NCBI GenBank assembly: GCA_964446495.1
Contig: CAYUOY010000142.1
Location: 1 to 10,260 of the forward strand
Length of the DNA: 10,260 nucleotides
Reading direction: 5' to 3'
Origin: JAADHU01 sp964446495
Lineage (GTDB): Bacteria > Pseudomonadota > Gammaproteobacteria > Steroidobacterales > Woeseiaceae
Notes under the pieces: generated by a model
What the model saw: the letters and a program-made list of their open reading frames with translations, nothing else
Told to the model about the DNA's origin: nothing
Database searches by the model: none
Shown here: positions 6,924 to 10,260 of the stretch, piece after piece
Position numbering within the stretch: position 1 is the stretch's first letter
Layout of the letters: every line of letters starts with the position of its first letter
Made by a program: the position numbers and the translations under genes

Positions 6924-7807
6924 TAAAGAACCCACACTTCCGTCTGTTTGCCGGTGCCACGATCACCAGTTTTGCGGCGGTGTTCGTCAACCTCGTTAGT
7001 GTGTCTCCAACCGCCAGCGGCTTCTATCGCGCTCTGATCGGCGGCATCGCGCTGGCCGCATTTCTTCTGCTCACAGGGCGAAAGCTGTCCTTGTCTCGCG
7101 CCGCGTTGCTGGCAATTTTTCTCTCCGCCATTTTCTTTGCACTTGATTTGTGGTTCTGGCATCGCAGCATCTTGTATGTCGGGCCAGGCCTCGGCACCTT
7201 GCTCGCAAGCATGCAGGTGTTTTTCATGATTGCCGCCGGTGTCTTGTTCCTCGGGCAACGCCCTTCCGCCCGACAGGTCGTCGCGATTCCATTGGCGATC
7301 CTTGGACTAGCGATGGTCATCGGCCTCGACTGGAACAGTTTGCCGGAGAATTATAGAACCGGTGTAGTACTGGGAATTCTGACGGCGATTTGCTTTGCCG
7401 GATACATGTTGTTTATGCGGCAGGCGTTGTTGCAGACAAAACATGAACTCCCGGTTCGCGAAGTGGCCGTCATGTCGTTTCTCGTCGCATTGATGCTCGG
7501 CATGTCAGCCGTCATTGAAGGTGATTCACTGGCGATCCCGGGCATGGCTGATGCCGGTTGGCTATTGGCCTACGGCCTGTTGTCTCACGCGGTCGGGCTG
7601 ATGCTGATCGCGAGCAGCCTGGCGAAGGTCAGTCCGACCGAGGTCGGGATTGCGCTTTTGCTGCAGCCGACCCTGAGTTTCGTCTGGGACATCCTGTTCT
7701 TCGCCCGGTCCGTGACCGTGGTGGAAGTGACCGGTGCGATCATCGCGTTGCTGGCCATCTTCCTGGGCTCCACGCGCACCTCAAAGCAAGTGCAGCGCGC
7801 TAGCTAA
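6803..7807 (+). CDS. EamA/DMT-superfamily transporter, N-terminus within a palindromic element
   Basis: A 334-residue inner-membrane protein with about ten hydrophobic segments in two EamA-type halves, for example LFAGATITSFAAVFVNLVSV (48-67), LIGGIALAAFLLL (78-90), LLASMQVFFMIAAGVLFLGQ (133-152), LAILGLAMVIGL (164-175) and, in the second half, VGIALLLQPTLSFVWDILFF (281-300). Conserved half-repeat features include SPTASGFYRALIGG (68-81) and SPTEVGIALLLQP (277-289). It probably exports a metabolite or amino acid; the substrate is unknown. The first ATG (6803) has no ribosome site, and codons 1-40 lie entirely in the 6757-6923 palindrome. Family homology begins only around codon 43-48, so the native start may have been lost. 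Other starts would be TTG at 6863 or 6878, or CTG at 6920 behind AGAGG. Its end overlaps the lipid kinase gene by 27 bp. Confidence 0.82.
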   Translation: MSSFGVANLRNGQPLRAIRALNLNVLKRYLLRPELIRGSLVKNPHFRLFAGATITSFAAVFVNLVSVSPTASGFYRALIGGIALAAFLLLTGRKLSLSRAALLAIFLSAIFFALDLWFWHRSILYVGPGLGTLLASMQVFFMIAAGVLFLGQRPSARQVVAIPLAILGLAMVIGLDWNSLPENYRTGVVLGILTAICFAGYMLFMRQALLQTKHELPVREVAVMSFLVALMLGMSAVIEGDSLAIPGMADAGWLLAYGLLSHAVGLMLIASSLAKVSPTEVGIALLLQPTLSFVWDILFFARSVTVVEVTGAIIALLAIFLGSTRTSKQVQRAS

Positions 7808-8665
7808 GACCTCGATCCTGAAGTCGGTCTGCAGTGGCTGGATTTCACCGTCCAGGTGCGAGGGAACCGGCGCGGCCGCAATTATCTCGCAGTGTTTTGC
7901 AGGACTCCAACTGACCTCCGGTTCATCAATATGCCGGCCGCGCAGAATTTTCGGCAGCAGGCGCAGGATGCCTGCCCGGGTCACGGCTCGCGCGTATACA
8001 AGGTCGAGCGCACCGTCATCGTTGCGCGCCATCGGTGCAATGTGAAACATGCTGCCAACCCAGGGACCGTTGGAGAGACTCGCCAGGGTCAATGGCCCAT
8101 TGAAGCGTCCGCCATCCCACTCCAGTGAAATATCCGGCGTTGCTACGCCATCCCAGATGCCGCGAAAAACAGCGAGCAGGTAAATGAGATCGCCGATCGG
8201 CAGATGAATTGAATGCGCCATGCGCGATACTTTCGCGTCAAACCCAATGCCGGCGCCATTGGCAAAGTAGCGCTCATTGCAGCGTCCTGCGTCGATGGGA
8301 CGACCTGGCACCCCACTGCGCAGTCTTTCCACCAGCAGCGCTGTGGCGTCTTCCCAGTGCAAGGGTATGTTGCTCGCCTTGGCGAAGTCATTGCCGGTTC
8401 CGATTGGGATCACGCCAAATTCGACTTTTTGGGTGGATCGCAGGATGCCGTTGACCGTCTCGTGCACGCTGCCATCTCCGCCGGCGACCAGCAGTTTCCG
8501 ACATCCCTGGTTAATCGACTCGAGAACGCGTACTTCCATGTCGCCCTGGCATTCGCTGGCGATTGGCGTGTGCGCGATCCCCTGCGCATCGAGTAGCTGG
8601 CTGATCAATTGAGCCTTGCGCCCGGCGCGACCGCGGCCGGCGGCGGGATTAAAAAAAAGGGGCAT
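7781..8665 (-). CDS. DAGK/YegS-type lipid kinase (diacylglycerol kinase catalytic domain)
   Basis: A 294-residue soluble lipid kinase of the DAGK_cat family, which phosphorylates diacylglycerol or a related lipid with ATP at the inner membrane. Motifs in order are FFNPAAGRGRAG (4-15), the nucleotide-binding GGDGSVHETVNGIL (62-75), PIGTGNDFA (87-95), NGAGIGFDAKV (136-146), APMARNDDGALDLVYA (210-225, probably the structural metal site) and HLDGE (270-274) in the C-terminal domain, which is needed for catalysis in this family. The start at 8665 is chosen because the family begins directly with NPAAG and a candidate promoter lies at 8715-8743, downstream of the earlier in-frame ATGs; GTG at 8668 is an alternative. 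Codons 3-5 contain a run of eight T. It is divergent from plsY, which also acts in phospholipid metabolism. Confidence 0.88.
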   Translation of the reverse strand: MPLFFNPAAGRGRAGRKAQLISQLLDAQGIAHTPIASECQGDMEVRVLESINQGCRKLLVAGGDGSVHETVNGILRSTQKVEFGVIPIGTGNDFAKASNIPLHWEDATALLVERLRSGVPGRPIDAGRCNERYFANGAGIGFDAKVSRMAHSIHLPIGDLIYLLAVFRGIWDGVATPDISLEWDGGRFNGPLTLASLSNGPWVGSMFHIAPMARNDDGALDLVYARAVTRAGILRLLPKILRGRHIDEPEVSWSPAKHCEIIAAAPVPSHLDGEIQPLQTDFRIEVLASALHLL

Positions 8666-8714
8666 CACCTGGTCGGTCAAAATCGTTTTCGCCCACGTTG
8701 CAGCAATGGTGCTG

Positions 8715-8743
8715 ATGCTACAATGCACGCGGTATTTGTACAA
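8715..8743 (-). promoter_or_regulatory. Candidate promoter for the lipid kinase gene
   Basis: On the minus strand, TTGTAC (8738-8743) and TAGCAT (8715-8720) are separated by 17 bp; each matches the sigma-70 consensus at 4 of 6 positions. Transcription would start near 8708, giving a leader of about 43 nt to the ATG at 8665. The site overlaps the candidate plus-strand promoter for plsY, so the two may compete. This is motif inspection only. Confidence 0.4.
8716..8724 (+). promoter_or_regulatory. Candidate extended -10 promoter for plsY-birA-coaX
   Basis: TGCTACAAT is an extended -10 element (TGn followed by TACAAT, 5 of 6 to TATAAT). A possible -35 (TTGCAG, 8698-8703) is only 15 bp away, so the extended -10 would carry most of the recognition. 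Transcription would begin near 8731, giving a leader of about 23 nt that includes the AAAGG ribosome site at 8742-8746. Confidence 0.5.
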
Positions 8744-8753
8744 AGGCATTGCA

Positions 8754-9407
8754 ATGCTGGAGCTTGGCACAAAATTCTTGCTGGCCTATTTTCTCGGTTC
8801 CATCATGGGATCACTCGTCATTGGTCGTCTTCGCGGCGGTGTCGATATTCGGACGATGGGCAGCGGCAATGCGGGCGGCACGAACGCATTGCGGACTCAA
8901 GGGTGGGCTTTTGCCCTTGGCGTCATCGTGATCGACCTGGGCAAGGGGGCAGTCGCTGCCGGTATCGTGCCGGGCTTGTCGCTCCCGTTTATTGCCGAGG
9001 ACCCCTACATTTCCCGTACCTGGTTGACGCTCTGCTGTGCGGCGGCCGCCGTGCTCGGGCATGTGTGGCCGCTCGGGCAGCACTTCAAGGGTGGGAAAGG
9101 CGCCGCTACATTGATAGGCACTCTGACGGTGATCGCACCGGGTTTGGTATTGCCCGCGCTGCTGGTCTGGGCCGCATTCCTCGTCTTCGTCGGTTACGTT
9201 GGTCTGGCGACCATGGCGGCCAGTGCGGCGGTGCCAGTCTACCTGCTTGTGACACGATTCCCTGACGATCAGCCGCTAACGCTGTACGCGGTTTTACTCG
9301 CAGCATTCATGATTTTCACGCATCGGAGCAATATTCAAAGAATGCGCGAGGGAACCGAACCACGAAACACGCGGGTGATGATTTTTAGCCGCTCAAGATC
9401 GAAATAA
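8754..9407 (+). CDS. plsY: Glycerol-3-phosphate acyltransferase PlsY (acyl-phosphate dependent)
   Basis: A 217-residue inner-membrane enzyme that transfers an acyl group from acyl-phosphate to glycerol-3-phosphate, making lysophosphatidate. The three conserved motifs are present: GSGNAGGTN (36-44), GHVWPLGQHFKGGKGAAT (102-119) and THRSNIQRMREGTE (189-202). Hydrophobic segments lie at about 4-24, 52-75, 90-106, 122-166 and 175-189, consistent with a multi-pass protein. The WP in motif 2 replaces the commoner FP, as I recall from Xanthomonas-like sequences. The start is set by AAAGG 8 nt upstream and by the family N-terminus; the longer open frame from 8616 is not homologous and is antisense to the lipid kinase. 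birA follows in the same frame after TAA and one codon, so the two are surely co-transcribed. Confidence 0.95.
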   Translation: MLELGTKFLLAYFLGSIMGSLVIGRLRGGVDIRTMGSGNAGGTNALRTQGWAFALGVIVIDLGKGAVAAGIVPGLSLPFIAEDPYISRTWLTLCCAAAAVLGHVWPLGQHFKGGKGAATLIGTLTVIAPGLVLPALLVWAAFLVFVGYVGLATMAASAAVPVYLLVTRFPDDQPLTLYAVLLAAFMIFTHRSNIQRMREGTEPRNTRVMIFSRSRSK

Positions 9408-9410
9408 TCG

Positions 9411-10229
9411 ATGAATGTGCTGCAGGCCGAGAAGATTCGGCGGTCGTTGTCTCCGGAATTGTGCCAATCGCTCGTTGCTCTGGATACGTTCGACGTAATC
9501 GCTTCGACTAACACGTATCTACTGGAGGCGAACAAGCCATCGGCGGGCGGGCTCCGTGTGGCTATAGCCAATACACAAACTCACGGCCGCGGCCGACATG
9601 GCAAGGCCTGGTATTCACCGGCGGGCGCCGGTTTGTGGCTGTCGCTGGCGTATACGTTCACCACACCACCCACCAGGCTGCCGGCGCTGACACTGGCCGT
9701 CGGGGCTACGCTGGCCGAGGAATTACGGCAACTCGGTGTGGTCGAGGTTGCGCTGAAATGGCCCAATGACCTGCTGGTCGGCAAGCGCAAGCTGGGCGGC
9801 ATTTTGCTGGAATCCTGTGCCGCCGGGATGACGGCAGTCATTGGTATCGGCATTAATATCGCGTTGCCAAAAAATGCGAATAGTCACATCAAAACCGGTA
9901 TTATGCCGATCGATCTGAGTGAGCTCTTGCCGAGTGTTCCTGGCATTGAGGGGCTGGCTGCCGCGTTGATTGAGCGACTTGGGGCCACATTGCAGATATT
10001 CGATCGTGATGGTTTTGATCCATTCCGCGCTTCGTGGTCAGTGTTCGATGCGCTCGCCGGGAAGGACGTTGTCGTGCAGCGAGCGGATGCTGAACAGGTC
10101 GACATCGTGCACGGTATCGCCCATGGAATTGCCGCCGATGGCGCATTGATGGTCCATGGCGACGAGGGGATACAGCGGATTGTCAGTGGATCCGTAAGTT
10201 TGGTTGATTGTGAGGAGGCCGTCGCGTGA
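9411..10229 (+). CDS. birA: Biotin--[acetyl-CoA-carboxylase] ligase BirA, without N-terminal HTH
   Basis: A 272-residue biotin protein ligase that makes biotinyl-AMP and attaches biotin to the carrier protein of acetyl-CoA carboxylase, in the cytoplasm. Motifs are ASTNTYLLE (31-39), the biotinyl-AMP loop GRGRHGK (59-65), LKWPNDLLVGKRKLGGILLE (115-134, with the Lys of KLGG) and IGIGIN (144-149); a C-terminal SH3-like domain spans about 218-265. The protein begins almost directly with the catalytic domain and lacks the roughly 60-residue winged helix of E. coli BirA. It is therefore probably a ligase only, not the biotin-operon repressor. An upstream extension is blocked by the plsY stop 3 nt before the start. 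The ribosome site is weak (AAGAT), suggesting coupling to plsY. Its TGA overlaps the coaX start. Confidence 0.93.
   Translation: MNVLQAEKIRRSLSPELCQSLVALDTFDVIASTNTYLLEANKPSAGGLRVAIANTQTHGRGRHGKAWYSPAGAGLWLSLAYTFTTPPTRLPALTLAVGATLAEELRQLGVVEVALKWPNDLLVGKRKLGGILLESCAAGMTAVIGIGINIALPKNANSHIKTGIMPIDLSELLPSVPGIEGLAAALIERLGATLQIFDRDGFDPFRASWSVFDALAGKDVVVQRADAEQVDIVHGIAHGIAADGALMVHGDEGIQRIVSGSVSLVDCEEAVA
10212..10217 (+). promoter_or_regulatory. Strong ribosome binding site that fixes the coaX start
   Basis: AGGAGG, a perfect Shine-Dalgarno core, lies 8 nt upstream of the GTG at 10226, inside the end of birA. It is the strongest ribosome site I see in the window and supports the GTG start. Confidence 0.8.
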
Positions 10230-10260
10230 GCGCAGCGCAAACACTCTTGTTTGATATTGG
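10226..10260 (+). CDS. coaX: Type III pantothenate kinase CoaX, N-terminus only (runs off the window)
   Basis: The GTG start overlaps the birA stop (GTGA), and the first codons read (M)SAAQTLLFDIG before the window ends. LLFDIG is the start of the type III pantothenate kinase phosphate-binding motif D-x-G-N, and birA-coaX is a common gene pair in Gammaproteobacteria. CoaX phosphorylates pantothenate in the first step of CoA synthesis and is not feedback-inhibited by CoA in studied members. Only 11 full codons are visible, so the call rests on the motif, the perfect ribosome site and the neighbour. Confidence 0.8.
   Translation, partial: MSAAQTLLFDI

Noticed and set aside
8616..8753. Upstream extension of the plsY frame (46 codons)
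   Set aside because: It is antisense to the lipid kinase N-terminus and precedes the likely promoter; PlsY begins at MLELG with a good ribosome site.

Overview
The window looks like ordinary chromosomal DNA from a gammaproteobacterium of moderately high GC. The evidence is the plsY-birA-coaX cluster, the W-containing PlsY motif (GHVWP) and the style of the GST, DAGK-type lipid kinase and M61 peptidase genes. A relative of the Xanthomonadales or Woeseiales is my best guess from memory, not a demonstrated placement. No rRNA, tRNA, CRISPR array, prophage or transposase gene is visible.

Layout. (1) 1-140: the last 12 codons of a gene that probably encodes an outer-membrane beta-barrel, followed by a hairpin and a strong rho-independent terminator. 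(2) 278-1379, minus strand: an alpha/beta hydrolase of the monoacylglycerol-lipase type, preceded by and overlapping a possible 49-codon hydrophobic small ORF. (3) 1466-2808, plus strand: two glutathione S-transferase genes with an ATGA overlap, the first YfcG-like and the second GTT2-like. (4) 2839-3859, minus strand: a membrane-anchored TPR protein, and upstream of it a short membrane-protein gene that is split between two reading frames. (5) 3939-6721, plus strand: ctlX (citrulline hydrolase) and, 14 bp later, an M61-family peptidase with a PDZ domain. (6) 6757-7807: a 167-bp imperfect palindrome that looks like a MITE, leading directly into an EamA/DMT transporter whose first 40 codons lie inside the palindrome. 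(7) 7781-8665, minus strand: a DAGK/YegS-type lipid kinase, overlapping the transporter tail to tail. (8) 8754-10260, plus strand: plsY, birA and the start of coaX, tightly packed.

How the genes relate. plsY (lysophosphatidate synthesis) and the divergent lipid kinase both concern phospholipid metabolism and share a short intergenic region in which I see overlapping candidate promoters. birA (biotin attachment to acetyl-CoA carboxylase) and coaX (first step of CoA synthesis) are a familiar pair; with plsY the cluster links fatty-acid and phospholipid cofactors and products. The GST pair and the hydrolase suggest detoxification or redox housekeeping. ctlX and the M61 peptidase may both feed amino-acid salvage, but that is inference from adjacency.

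The most unusual features are the palindromic element that appears to supply the transporter's N-terminus, the frame-split membrane gene upstream of the TPR gene, and the unlisted 49-codon ORF upstream of the hydrolase.
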